DNA from: G963674685 sp963674685
GTDB taxonomy: Bacteria; Lernaellota; Lernaellaia; JACKCT01
Length of the DNA: 64,000 nt
Assembly: GCA_963674685.2 (NCBI GenBank)
Contig: CAXXWT010000007.1
Coordinates: 372,001-436,000 of the forward strand
Direction of reading: 5' to 3'
The position numbers and the translations under genes were made by a program. Each line of letters opens with the position of its first letter. Within the stretch, counting starts at the first letter, position 1. Below are positions 16,701 to 26,759 of the stretch, piece after piece. The notes beneath the pieces were generated by a model, which saw only the letters and a program-made list of their open reading frames with translations, had not been told where the DNA came from and did no database searches.

Positions 16701-18155
16701 CTATTTATCCTTCTTTTTCAAGGTCATCATTTTCGGTTTGGGCATGTTTTTCGCCGGTTTTTCTCCGGCAATGGCCGTCTGTTTCTTTTCTATCTCCGGA
16801 TCAGCCGGTATCTTGGCGTCAAGGGAAATTTTCTCGATGTTGAAATAACTGCCGGCCTCGGAGGGCTTAACCCTTTCCTCCAACTCGGCGATTCGCTGGT
16901 CGAGATGCTCGAGACGCTTTTGATGGCGCTCGATTTTTTTCTGATCGCCTTCTCCTTCGGCCTTTTCGAGCTGTTGCGCCACTCTATCCCGGGATTTTTT
17001 CTGCCTTTCCAAAGACCTTTTGTCTCTTTCAACGCCGCTGCGGTCTTCGAAGTTGAAATTCCCGTTTTCAATCATCAGTTTGACCAGAGTCAGAGCTTGT
17101 CCCCGGCTGCCAGCCCTAATGCGGCTCGGTCCCGGACCTTCATCTTTGAAGTAACGGGATTTTCCTCCCTGACCGTGTCCGTCAAGAAAGAGATGATAAC
17201 CCGCCGCTTTGGCCTTTAACTCATCACTTTCACTTTTCGTCATATGGCCGCATAAAACGAAAAGATCTGCCTTTCCTTGCAAGCGGGCCAATTCCTTCAT
17301 GGCGAAATCGGCGGGATCGGTGATCTTGAACCGGCGGCCTTCGTACGGCGGCGCCGGGACTTGGGCTTCGGGTTCTTCGGCGGCTTTTTCGTTTTCTTCG
17401 CTTTGTCCCTCGATAATCGCGGTCAGTTTGGCGATCTGCGCGGCGGTGGCGGGAGACTGGTCTCCTTTCGATTTCAATTTGTCTAAAGCGCCGGTTAAGG
17501 CTTTAGTGTTATTAAGGCCTTTGTTGAATTTGTGCTGGGGCTTTTTCAAAGGTTTCGCGGCTCTGGGATCGTAATCCACGTTGGCCGGGACGATATTGAA
17601 GGCGCCGGGCCCCACGACGCCAACCAGGGCGATTCGATATCCGCTTCGTTCGATGATCCGGCTGCTTTCGAAGACGGCCTCGCCCGTTTCGGGATCGACC
17701 ATATTGCCCGCCAGGATCGGAATCCCGCTTTCTTTTTGCAAAGCAACCAGCGATTCAAAATCGGGTTTGATATCCAGTTCGCCGGGCACAAAGGCGTCAT
17801 ATTTCAGCCTGGCCATCATCTCCTTGATGAGAGCCGCCTGCTGATCCTGCTTTTCCTGATTGCCTTTGGCTCTTTGCGTCGGAGCGTAGAAGCTGTCGCC
17901 CAGGTCCACGAATACGGCGTTTTGTTCGGTTTGATATTTTTTGACGGCGGGCACGAATCTGGCAAGACCGCCAGAAGGATGGGCGCCTCAACCGCACGGG
18001 GCGATTTCGCCCCACCGGTCCTGTTCGATCAGAAAATTGATTTGAGCTTCTTTCGCCTTTTCCGTTATGCCCTGTTGCGTGTCGCCGGCCTTTTCAGCGC
18101 ACGCCAGCGGCAGCGCCAAAAGCAGGGCGATCACGATGAACCGTAATTTCGACAT
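16701..18155 (-). CDS. UshA-like lipoprotein, probable selenoprotein (in-frame UGA)
   Basis: Metallophosphoesterase/5'-nucleotidase-like protein. From ATG 18155 (GGAG nine bases upstream) the frame gives a lipobox LPLAC (Cys19), reaches RWGEIAPCG, meets UGA at codon 56 (17990-17988), and continues in the same frame with GAHPSGGLARFVPAVKKY and then VFVDLGDSFY, 484 residues in all. Homologues as I recall them carry PCGC...GGLxR, so UGA stands where the second Cys should be. A hairpin with loop GGUCUU lies 18 nt past the UGA. Later parts include GIPILAGNMVDPETG, an insertion of low complexity and a C-terminal coiled coil. A naive caller would start at GTG 17954 and lose the signal peptide. The alternative is a nonsense mutation. 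Confidence 0.72.
17958..17990 (-). promoter_or_regulatory. Bacterial SECIS-like hairpin with its UGA
   Basis: On the minus strand the UGA (17990-17988) is followed by 12 nt and then a perfect 6-bp stem UCUGGC/GCCAGA with loop GGUCUU (17975-17958). In E. coli fdhF the SECIS loop GGUCU also starts 18 nt after the UGA. Loop sequence and spacing both match the SelB-binding arrangement. Function is inferred. Confidence 0.65.
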
Positions 18156-18364
18156 TGAATTTTCTCCAGAATTTAGGGCCTTATATGCTCCTTCTTACGA
18201 AGGAAGCATTGTATCCGCCGTAATATGAAAATCAACCGCTTTACTTTTTTCCCTCAAGATTCTTTCGCTTCTTTGTAATTCACCCGACTTGACGCACGTT
18301 TTATTGCGTGTTTATTCAAAAGGATTCGAGTCTTTGCAATCTTACCAGCCTCAAGGGTGGCTGC

Positions 18365-18814
18365 ATGATCAAGAAAATCGTTTCCGGCGGGCAAAGCGGC
18401 GTGGACAGAGCGGCCCTGGACGCAGCATTGGAAAGCGGATTCCCCTGCGGCGGGTGGTGTCCGAAAGGACGCCCGGCCGAAGACGGACCCATCGATAAGA
18501 AATATCCGCTGACGGAAACTCCGAGCGACGCATACAGCCAGCGCACGCAGTGGAACGTACGCGACAGCGACGGCACCCTGATTCTGGCCCGAGGGGAAAT
18601 CGAGGGCGGGACCGCTTTCACCGCCGCCATAGCCAGGCGCCTTGGCAAACCGTGCCTGATTATCGACCTGCGCCGGGGGCAGGACACGGCGAAAGTCAAA
18701 CGCTGGATCGACAAAAACAAAATCGCCGTCCTGAACGTTGCCGGCCCCCGCGCCTCGAAGGAGCCGAAGGTTTACCGGGAAACCCTGAACTTCATGCGCA
18801 TGCTGCTCGCATAA
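18365..18814 (+). CDS. Putative molybdenum carrier family protein
   Basis: A 149-residue Rossmann-like protein of the putative molybdenum-carrier family, related to the YpsA/SLOG group of nucleotide-binding folds. The start KIVSGGQSGVDRAALDAA, the GGWCPKGRPAEDG loop and the later GTAFTAAIARRLGKPCLIID segment are the family pattern. It is cytosolic with no signal peptide. The ATG at 18365 is chosen because the longer upstream reading starts in non-coding-looking sequence. It is a single gene on the plus strand with its own leader, and the arginine operon begins 57 bp after its end. Metal or cofactor binding is inferred from the family only. Confidence 0.75.
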   Translation: MIKKIVSGGQSGVDRAALDAALESGFPCGGWCPKGRPAEDGPIDKKYPLTETPSDAYSQRTQWNVRDSDGTLILARGEIEGGTAFTAAIARRLGKPCLIIDLRRGQDTAKVKRWIDKNKIAVLNVAGPRASKEPKVYRETLNFMRMLLA

Positions 18815-18870
18815 ATCCCTTAATGAGCTAAAACTCCTTATCGTAATCTGATGGTTTTAAAATCACGGGA

Positions 18871-18924
18871 TTGACATTTTCGCCGAATGTGCATAATTAT
18901 GCGCTTTCCGTGGATAAATATTCA
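18871..18924 (+). promoter_or_regulatory. Promoter with two ARG-box-like ArgR operators
   Basis: TTGACA (18871-18876) and CATAAT (18892-18897) form a promoter with a 15-bp spacer. Two 14-bp boxes overlap and follow the -10: TGCATAATTATGCG (18890-18903) and TGGATAAATATTCA (18911-18924). The second differs from the E. coli core TGAATwwwwATTCA at one position; the first is a perfect palindrome with three differences. Their centres are 21 bp apart, the standard spacing of tandem ARG boxes. An argR gene lies in the operon, so autoregulation by arginine-bound ArgR is the likely mechanism. Confidence 0.72.
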
Positions 18925-18943
18925 TCCACGAAACGGCGGAAAC

Positions 18944-20008
18944 ATGACAAGCTCTCGAATCAAACTGGACCGGATCGCATCGTCCACGCGCAACGCGCAC
19001 CTCTCGCCGGAGGTCACCCTCGGCAGCGAAGTAATCAGCCGCGAAGGTTATGTGGTGGCGGTTCGCATCAAAAACGAAAAATACAGCTACAACACGGTGG
19101 AAAACGTCCACGGCCGCATGGTCAAGCTTTGCCGGGGCGACGTGCTGGCCGGCGTTCTGGGTCACCGGCGCGCGCTGAAAGGATACGCCGGAGAGGTTCC
19201 CGACAGCCTCAAAGCCGGCGATGTGATTCACGTATTGAATCTCGGCGGGGTGTTGGGCCTTTGCACGGCGGGGAATCCGGAACTGGGGCCGCCATTCGAG
19301 GCGGAGGTTTTGGGCGCTATCCTCAAGTTTCCGGATCTCGGAGATCGGGTCGGGACTCCGGCGCATATTTTCGACGGCGCCGTCAAATCCGCCGATCATC
19401 TTAAGTGCGCGGCGCCGGTTTTGTTCGTGGCCGGAACGTGCATGAACTCCGGGAAAACCGTCGCCGCCACGGAAATCATCCGCACCCTAAGCAACCAGGG
19501 CCTGAAAATCGCCGCCTGCAAGATGACCGGCGTCAGCCTCATGCGGGACGTTCTGGGCATGTCCGACGCGGGAGCGTGCGAGGTGGTGGATTTCACCGAT
19601 CTGGGCGTCGCCACGACCGGCGGCGCCGATCCCGTTCCCGTGGCCAAGGGGATGCTGAATCATCTGGCGCAATTAAATCCCGATCTGATCGTGGCCGAAC
19701 TCGGCGACGGCATACTCGGCGAATACGGCGTGGATGCGCTTTTAGGCGACAAGGAACTGATGAGCGCGGCGTGCTGTCACGTGGTCTGCGCACCGGACCC
19801 GGTGGCGATCTACGGCGCGCATCGGATTTACACAAAAAATTTCGGCCTGACCGTCCACGCGGCCGCCGGGCCCGTGACCGACAATGCCGTCGGCCGGGAT
19901 TACATCAAAAAGAACCTGAGTATCCCGGCCTGCAACGCGCGTCACGATATTCGCGGGCTGGCAGACGTGGTGCTGAAAAACCTGCGGGGATGGGAGGCGG
20001 CGTCATGA
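18944..20008 (+). CDS. DUF1611-like P-loop protein heading the arg operon
   Basis: A 354-residue cytosolic protein. The N-terminal half (RIKLDRIASSTRNAHLSPEV ...) is a small beta-rich domain; the C-terminal half holds a P-loop FVAGTCMNSGKTVAA (about residues 159-173), then ACKMTGVSLMRD and IVAELGDGILGEYG. This resembles the DUF1611 group. A DUF1611 member, DgcN, is reported to N-acetylate D-glutamate. Here the gene is first in an ArgR-controlled operon lacking argA or argJ and overlaps argC by four bases, so N-acetylglutamate synthesis is an attractive but unproven role. ATG 18944 is chosen because the longer reading from 18887 would run through the operator. Confidence 0.65.
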   Translation: MTSSRIKLDRIASSTRNAHLSPEVTLGSEVISREGYVVAVRIKNEKYSYNTVENVHGRMVKLCRGDVLAGVLGHRRALKGYAGEVPDSLKAGDVIHVLNLGGVLGLCTAGNPELGPPFEAEVLGAILKFPDLGDRVGTPAHIFDGAVKSADHLKCAAPVLFVAGTCMNSGKTVAATEIIRTLSNQGLKIAACKMTGVSLMRDVLGMSDAGACEVVDFTDLGVATTGGADPVPVAKGMLNHLAQLNPDLIVAELGDGILGEYGVDALLGDKELMSAACCHVVCAPDPVAIYGAHRIYTKNFGLTVHAAAGPVTDNAVGRDYIKKNLSIPACNARHDIRGLADVVLKNLRGWEAAS

Positions 20009-21042
20009 AAATTGCAAAGCCGCACGCCGTTGTCCTGGGCGCGGGGGGACTCGCCGGAGGCGAACTGCTTCGGCTGCTTTCGGCGCACCCGGCCGGTTTT
20101 CGCATCACCGCCCTGTCGAAAAGCGGCGCGGGAAAACCGGCCGCCGATGTTCACAAGGCGCTTTTGCATTGCCCGGCGATAGAGTTTTGCGATCTGCCTG
20201 TCGAAAGCGCGTGCGAAGACGCCGACGTGGTTTTCTGCGCGCTGCCTCACGGGCAAAGCCAGGGGCTTATGCGCCAGATCTTAAGCGCCGGGCCGATATG
20301 CGTGGTCGATCTGGCGGCGGATTTTCGCCTCCGCGACGCGGCGCGGTTTGAAGAATATTTCGGCTCCCACGAAAGCCCGGATTTGATCGAGCGATTCGCT
20401 TACGGCCTGCCGGAAATTTACGCGGATCAAATCCGTGAAAAGCGCCTTGTCGCCAATCCGGGATGCTTCGCCACGGCGGCGCAGCTTCTGCTTCTGCCAT
20501 TGGCGTCTTTTAAGGTTCTTCCCGAGACGACGGCGGTGTTCGCCGTCACCGGTTCTTCAGGTTCCGGGATCAGGGCGAAAGCCGGAACTCACCATCCTTT
20601 TCGCGCCAACAATTTCTACTCCTACAAAATGCTCGCCCATCAGCACGAGCCGGAAATCGCGCAAACCCTCGGCGCATTGACGGGTACGCCGGCGCGCTGC
20701 CGCCTTCTGGCGCACTCCGGCTCTTTCGTCCGGGGCATTCACGCCACGTGCCATCTTTCCGACGAGCGTTTGTCTTCCATGAAAGTCTCGGAAGTCTACG
20801 ACGATTATTATCAAAAGGATCCTTTCGTGACGGTTCTGGACCGGCCGCCGGAGGTCGCCGAAGTCGCGGCCACGAACCACGTCCATATCGGCGTCGCGCA
20901 ACAAGGCGGCGAGATTCAGGTCAGCCTGGCGCTGGACAACCTCGTCAAAGGCGCCGCCGGCCAGGCGATTGAAAACATGAATCTCGTTTGCGGCTACGAT
21001 CAAACAGACGGCCTGACCTTCCCAGGAGTGTTTCCATGTTGA
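20005..21042 (+). CDS. argC: N-acetyl-gamma-glutamyl-phosphate reductase
   Basis: Third step of arginine synthesis: NADPH-dependent reduction of N-acetylglutamyl phosphate. 345 residues. The NADP-binding motif VVLGAGGLAGGELLRLL is at the N-terminus, the catalytic Cys lies in LVANPGCFATAAQLLL (about residue 152), and HHPFRANNFYSYKMLAHQHE is the family's substrate loop. The ATG overlaps the upstream stop as ATGA, so translation is coupled. Its own stop overlaps the argD ATG region. Confidence 0.96.
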   Translation: MKIAKPHAVVLGAGGLAGGELLRLLSAHPAGFRITALSKSGAGKPAADVHKALLHCPAIEFCDLPVESACEDADVVFCALPHGQSQGLMRQILSAGPICVVDLAADFRLRDAARFEEYFGSHESPDLIERFAYGLPEIYADQIREKRLVANPGCFATAAQLLLLPLASFKVLPETTAVFAVTGSSGSGIRAKAGTHHPFRANNFYSYKMLAHQHEPEIAQTLGALTGTPARCRLLAHSGSFVRGIHATCHLSDERLSSMKVSEVYDDYYQKDPFVTVLDRPPEVAEVAATNHVHIGVAQQGGEIQVSLALDNLVKGAAGQAIENMNLVCGYDQTDGLTFPGVFPC

Positions 21043-22205
21043 GCAATCTTCCGGAGCTGCCCGTATATCATCAGTATCCCCTGACCCTCGTTTCCGGAGC
21101 CGGAGCCCTGGTCTGCGACGAAGCCGGAAACGTGTACCTGGACATGTACGGCGGCCATGCCGTCGCGGCGACGGGGCACTGCCATCCCCGCGTCGTCAAG
21201 GCGATCCAGAAGCAAGCCGAGAAGCTTCTGTTTTATTCCAACGCGGTTCACATTCCGGTGCGCAACGCGCTTTGCAAAAAACTGGTCCGGATGGGGCCGG
21301 AAGGAACCGAAGCGGTATTTTTGTGCAACAGCGGGGCCGAGGCCAACGAAAACGCCTTGACGCTGGCGCGCCTGATAACGAATCGAAGCAAAATCGTCTC
21401 GTTTACCGGCGGTTTTCACGGAAGAACTTTGCAGACCCTTTCTCTTTGCGGGATCGACAAGTACCGCGCGCTCACGACGATTGACGGCGAGCCGCTTTTT
21501 AAGCACGGGGTGATCGCGCCATTCAACGACGCGAAGGCCGCCGCGGAACTTATCGATAAATCGTGCGCGGCGGTGATCGTTGAACCGGTGCAGGGACTGG
21601 CCGGCTGCTTCGCGGCCACAGGTGAATTTCTAAAAAGCCTGCGCAAGGCCTGCGACAAAACCGGCGCCGTGCTCATCTTTGACGAAGTGCAATGCGGCAC
21701 GGGCCGTTGCGGCGCCTTCGTGGCGTCCATGCTCACGGGCGTTGCGCCGGATATCACCACGTTGGCCAAGGGCCTCGGAGGCGGTTTTCCCATCGGCGCG
21801 GTCCTGACGAATCACCGGGGCGTTGAAGCGGCGGCGCCCGGGCTTATGGGTTCGACTTTCGGAGGAGGGCCGACGGCCTGCGCGGCGGCGCTGGCGAATT
21901 TGCGCGTGATGGAATCGGAGCAAATGATCGCAAACGCCCGTAAGATCGGCGACCGAATGAAAAAAGCCCTTTTGAAGATTCCCGGCGTCGTCGAAGTGCG
22001 CGGCGCGGGACTTTTGCTGGGTGCGGCGCTGGATCGCAAGGCCAGGCCGGTCATGGATAAACTGCTCGCCAAGTACAAAATCATCATCGGCGCATCGGTT
22101 TGCGAAAACACCCTTCGCGTCATGCCGCCGCTGAACCTGAGCGCGGATTCGGCGGATCACTTCACCGACTGTTTCGCCAAAGTGCTCGCCGACAAGGAAA
22201 ACTAA
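21036..22205 (+). CDS. argD: Acetylornithine aminotransferase
   Basis: PLP-dependent class III transaminase, 389 residues, converting N-acetylglutamate semialdehyde to N-acetylornithine. Visible features are NSGAEANENALTLAR, FTGGFHGRTLQTLSL, IFDEVQCGTGRCG (PLP-phosphate and ring contacts) and the Schiff-base Lys in TTLAKGLGGGFPIGA. AGGAG stands seven bases before the ATG at 21036, which overlaps the argC stop. An upstream ORF extension to 20988 lies inside argC and is rejected. Related lysine or GABA transaminases are possible by fold, but the operon makes ArgD clear. Confidence 0.94.
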   Translation: MLSNLPELPVYHQYPLTLVSGAGALVCDEAGNVYLDMYGGHAVAATGHCHPRVVKAIQKQAEKLLFYSNAVHIPVRNALCKKLVRMGPEGTEAVFLCNSGAEANENALTLARLITNRSKIVSFTGGFHGRTLQTLSLCGIDKYRALTTIDGEPLFKHGVIAPFNDAKAAAELIDKSCAAVIVEPVQGLAGCFAATGEFLKSLRKACDKTGAVLIFDEVQCGTGRCGAFVASMLTGVAPDITTLAKGLGGGFPIGAVLTNHRGVEAAAPGLMGSTFGGGPTACAAALANLRVMESEQMIANARKIGDRMKKALLKIPGVVEVRGAGLLLGAALDRKARPVMDKLLAKYKIIIGASVCENTLRVMPPLNLSADSADHFTDCFAKVLADKEN

Positions 22206-22208
22206 AAT

Positions 22209-23129
22209 ATGCTGGAACAGATCATCGCCTTGAACAAAGCCGCGCCTTATTTGCGACATTACCGAAAAAAAACTTTCGTGATTAAACTGGGCGGCGCCGT
22301 GTTGGCCGATGCCGAGACCGCCGATGCGATCGCCCGGCAAGCCGCGCTTTTAGCCGATCTGGGCATCCGCATCGTCGTCGTTCACGGCGGCGGCGCCCAG
22401 GCCTCGAAAATCTCCCGGCTGCTGGGCAGCGAGCCGCGATTCGTCGCCGGGCGGCGCATCACCGACGACGCGGCCCTTGACGCGGCGAAAATGGCCTTCG
22501 CGGGCTCTGTGAACGTGGACCTGGTTTGCGCCCTGCGCCGCCACGGCGCGCGCAGCGTGGGCTGCTCGGGAATCGACGGGAGTCTCGTTGTCGCGGATAA
22601 ACGCCCGCCGGTAAAAATCATCGACGACGACGGCGTGCAAAAAGAAGTGGACTTCGGCCACGTTGGCGACGTTCGCGCCGTCAACACGTCGCTTTTGCTG
22701 CGCCTTCTGGACGCCGATTTCATGCCCGTGGTCTGCTGCCTGGCGTCGGATGAAAAAGGAAACGCCCTTAATATCAACGCCGATACGACGGCCGAATCCC
22801 TGGCCATGGCCCTGAATGCCGAAAAACTCATTTTCATTACGGACCGCCCCGGAATCCTTCGCGATCCGAAAGACGAAAGCTCGCTGATACCGTTCGCCGA
22901 CGCGAGCGACCTGGATGAGATGCTGGAATCGGGCATGATGTCCGGCGGCATGCGACCGAAAGCCGAGGCGTGCATCCGCGCGGTGGGCGGCGGCGTCAAG
23001 CGCACGCACATCATCAGCGGCCTGATTCCGAAATCGCTTCTGGTGGAGGTGTTTACGGGCGAGGGATGCGGAACGATGATCGTGGACAAGCGGGAAAAGG
23101 AAATTTATCAAACGCAGGAGAAGCCATGA
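22209..23129 (+). CDS. argB: N-acetylglutamate kinase
   Basis: Amino-acid kinase family enzyme, 306 residues, phosphorylating N-acetylglutamate. Motifs: FVIKLGGAVL (ATP-binding Lys), VVVHGGGAQ, NINADTTAESLAMALNAEKL and MSGGMRPKAEACI. It has the extra N-terminal helix (EQIIALNKAAPYLRHYRKK) that marks the arginine-sensitive hexameric type, so feedback inhibition by arginine is expected from family knowledge. It starts three bases after argD and overlaps argR by ATGA. Confidence 0.95.
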   Translation: MLEQIIALNKAAPYLRHYRKKTFVIKLGGAVLADAETADAIARQAALLADLGIRIVVVHGGGAQASKISRLLGSEPRFVAGRRITDDAALDAAKMAFAGSVNVDLVCALRRHGARSVGCSGIDGSLVVADKRPPVKIIDDDGVQKEVDFGHVGDVRAVNTSLLLRLLDADFMPVVCCLASDEKGNALNINADTTAESLAMALNAEKLIFITDRPGILRDPKDESSLIPFADASDLDEMLESGMMSGGMRPKAEACIRAVGGGVKRTHIISGLIPKSLLVEVFTGEGCGTMIVDKREKEIYQTQEKP

Positions 23130-23575
23130 GCGAAACGACCAAACGCCGTTCGCTGATTCGTGAAATTGTTTTGGCGCAGGCCGTGACCACGCAGGGGCAA
23201 CTCGTGAGCCTGCTTAAAAAACGCGGCGTCAAATCCACGCAGGCCTCCATATCCCGGGACATCGTCGCCCTGGGCCTCGTCAAGGTGGGCGGCTATTACA
23301 CGATCAGCAAGGATCCCACGGCTTCCTCCACGTTGAAACGGACGATGGAAGGGCGGATTCACCGCGTGCGCCGCGCCGGCGACAGCCTGATCGTGCTGAC
23401 CACGGATCCGGGAATCGCCTCCATCGTGGCCCTGACCCTGGACCGCGCCCGGTGGCCGTCGGTGGCCGGCACTATCGCCGGAGACGACACGGTTTTCGTG
23501 GCGTGCGACGGCGCGGCGGCGCAAAAGGAAACGATCAAATCCCTGAAAGAGCTTGCCCCGGAAGCCTTTCTGTAA
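23126..23575 (+). CDS. argR: Arginine repressor ArgR
   Basis: A 149-residue transcription factor of the ArgR/AhrC type. The N-terminal winged helix contains LVSLLKKRGVKSTQASIS and RDIVALGLVKVGGYY, the DNA-recognition region. The C-terminal oligomerisation domain contains VLTTDPGIASIVALTLDRA and SVAGTIAGDDTVFVAC, where the Asp pair binds arginine in family members. The gene sits within the operon that its likely operators precede (18890-18924), so it probably controls its own level. The start ATG overlaps the argB stop. Confidence 0.95.
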   Translation: MSETTKRRSLIREIVLAQAVTTQGQLVSLLKKRGVKSTQASISRDIVALGLVKVGGYYTISKDPTASSTLKRTMEGRIHRVRRAGDSLIVLTTDPGIASIVALTLDRARWPSVAGTIAGDDTVFVACDGAAAQKETIKSLKELAPEAFL

Positions 23576-23596
23576 ACTATACGAGGACAAACGAGC

Positions 23597-24865
<1,269 letters not shown>

Positions 24866-24868
24866 CGC

Positions 24869-26233
24869 ATGAGCCTCTACGACGGGAGAATCAAGGGCAA
24901 GGCCGACGAGGTCATGGACCTCATCAACCGTTCGCTTCCCATCGACATCCGCCTTCTCCCGTATGATCTGCGCACCAACCGGGCCTGGGCCGGGGAATTG
25001 CGGCGCCTGGGGCTTTTTACCGATGACGATTACGACGCCATCCTCGCGGCGCTGGACGAGATCGGGGAAATGGCCCGCGCCGGGGCGTTTCATCCGCTTC
25101 CCGACGACGAGGACGTGCATACGCTGGTGGAGCGGCTGCTGACTGAAAAAGTCGGGCGCGCCGGGCAGATGATTCACGCCGGACGCAGCCGCAACGATCA
25201 GGTGGTCTGCGACTTTCGCATGGCCGCGCGGGATCTGCTCGATGAATTGATGACGGAGTTATCCGGCGCTATCGGCAACCTGGCGGATCTGGCCGAAAGC
25301 CACGCGGAAACGATCATGGCCGGCACGACGCATTTGCAGCCCGCGCAGCCCGTTACGCTGGGGCATTTCCTTTGCTCCGCGGCGTTCGCATTGCTTCGCG
25401 ATTTGCAGCGCGCGCGGGATGCGAAAAAGCGCACGAACCTTTGTCCGCTGGGAGCAGGCGCGCTGGCGGGATCGGGATTCGCCGTGGACCGCGAGGCGTT
25501 GGCAAAGGCTTTGGGATTCGACGGCGCAATCGGCAACGCCATGGACGCGGTGAGCGACCGGGACTTCGCGCAGGAGATCGCCGCCGCGTGCGCAATTTTG
25601 TGCGGGCATCTTTCCCGCTACGCGGAGCAGTTCGTGATCTGGTCTAATCCGAACTTCGAGTACGTTCGTTTCGGCGACGGTTTTTCCACGGGCTCTTCCA
25701 TGATGCCGCAAAAACGCAATCCCGACGCCATGGAGCTTGTGCGCGCCAAGGCGGCGCGGTGCATCGGCAATTTGACGATGCTTGCGACGCTGACCAAAGG
25801 CGTGCCTTTGTCGTATGCGAAAGATCTGCAGGAAGATAAGGAAGCGCTTTTCGACAGCCTGGATACGGCTTTGCTGTGCGTGCGCGTATTCGATAAAGCG
25901 CTGGCTACGGCGAGCTTCGACGAGAAATCCATGGCCCTGGGATTGACCGGAGATCTTCTCGCCACGGAAGTCGCCGACGCGCTGGTGATGGCCGGCGTCC
26001 CTTTTCGCGCGGCGCACGAGCGCGTCGGATCATTCGTGACGGATCTGGAAAAAGACGGCCGAAGCATCCTTGACGCCATGCACGATGAACTGACGCAAGC
26101 ATTTCCGGAACTCACCGGCAAGCCCCTGCCGGATTTCCAGTCCGCCGTCGCGCGCCGCACCGTCACCGGCGGAACCTCGCCGCAAAGCGTGCGCGAGCAG
26201 GTGCGCGAAATCAGGAAAGTGATTAGCGGATAG
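24869..26233 (+). CDS. argH: Argininosuccinate lyase
   Basis: Last step of arginine synthesis, splitting argininosuccinate into arginine and fumarate; 454 residues. Fumarase/aspartase superfamily signatures are present: DVHTLVERLLTEK, HAGRSRNDQV, GTTHLQPAQPVTLGH (catalytic His) and GSSMMPQKRNPDAMELVR, the mobile catalytic loop. It starts three bases after the argG stop. The last 77 bases of this gene reappear, diverged, at 27550-27626. Repetitive DNA follows directly after the stop codon. Confidence 0.97.
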   Translation: MSLYDGRIKGKADEVMDLINRSLPIDIRLLPYDLRTNRAWAGELRRLGLFTDDDYDAILAALDEIGEMARAGAFHPLPDDEDVHTLVERLLTEKVGRAGQMIHAGRSRNDQVVCDFRMAARDLLDELMTELSGAIGNLADLAESHAETIMAGTTHLQPAQPVTLGHFLCSAAFALLRDLQRARDAKKRTNLCPLGAGALAGSGFAVDREALAKALGFDGAIGNAMDAVSDRDFAQEIAAACAILCGHLSRYAEQFVIWSNPNFEYVRFGDGFSTGSSMMPQKRNPDAMELVRAKAARCIGNLTMLATLTKGVPLSYAKDLQEDKEALFDSLDTALLCVRVFDKALATASFDEKSMALGLTGDLLATEVADALVMAGVPFRAAHERVGSFVTDLEKDGRSILDAMHDELTQAFPELTGKPLPDFQSAVARRTVTGGTSPQSVREQVREIRKVISG

Positions 26234-26322
26234 CGATTAGCGGGTAGTGATTAGCGGATAGCGGTTAGTGGTTAGTGGTTAGTGATTAGTGGATAGTGGT
26301 TAGTGGATAGTGATTTAGCCTC
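26224..26322 (+). repeat. Degenerate short tandem repeats (TTAGTGGATAG type)
   Basis: Beginning at the argH stop codon, about 100 bp consist of alternating 7-mers such as GATAGCG, GATTAGC, GTTAGTG and GATAGTG with no reading frame. The same pattern returns for about 45 bp at 26522-26566, after a 200-bp insert of palindromic DNA. It looks like replication-slippage DNA. Confidence 0.8.
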
Positions 26323-26368
26323 TTGCAAAATTGTTGTATCCTCAATCTGGCTATTAAATACCAACCAG

Positions 26369-26463
26369 CACAGGCGAGGGCGCCTGTGCCACACGCGCTG
26401 TGGCCGGCAATCGTTTTTCTATGGCACATCACGTGTGGCACAGCCGCCCCCGGCTGTGTTTGC
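26369..26463. repeat. Palindromic repeat cluster
   Basis: CACAGGCG followed by CGCCTGTG (26369-26389) and GCACAGCCG followed by GGCTGTG (about 26439-26459) are two hairpin cores separated by unique sequence. They resemble REP-like palindromes. The second core is related to 7901-7939. The whole piece interrupts the tandem 7-mers. Confidence 0.55.
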
Positions 26464-26604
26464 TTTGAAATCATGCATGCGCAACATAATCAGAAACGAC
26501 TTCGTAGATAGTTTTGCAAGTGGCTAGATTAGTGGATAGTGATTAGTGGATAGCGGCTAGTGATCAGTTTAGAGCCCGTCAGGGCGGCACAATATTAGCC
26601 CCGT

Positions 26605-26662
26605 GCGTGAGCGCGGGGGATAGGGTCCCAACGATTTTCAAAGCCCGTTTTAACGGGCGACA
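26605..26662 (+). repeat. Dispersed intergenic repeat, copy 1
   Basis: CGTGAGCGCGGGGGATAG ... AAGCCCGTTTTAACGGGCGACA. The same layout with small changes is found at 48526-48585, and part of it in reverse around 27911-27936 (GCCCGCTAAAGCGGGC). The terminal GCCCG/CGGGC is a hairpin. Confidence 0.6.
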
Positions 26663-26759
26663 GGGGAAAACCAAGGGAAATTGCGTCGCCCCCTTTTCCG
26701 CCTTCGCTTCCAACTTCGCCCCTGCTTCGCCGAGGCTTCGTGTTTCCTCGGTGGGCCGA

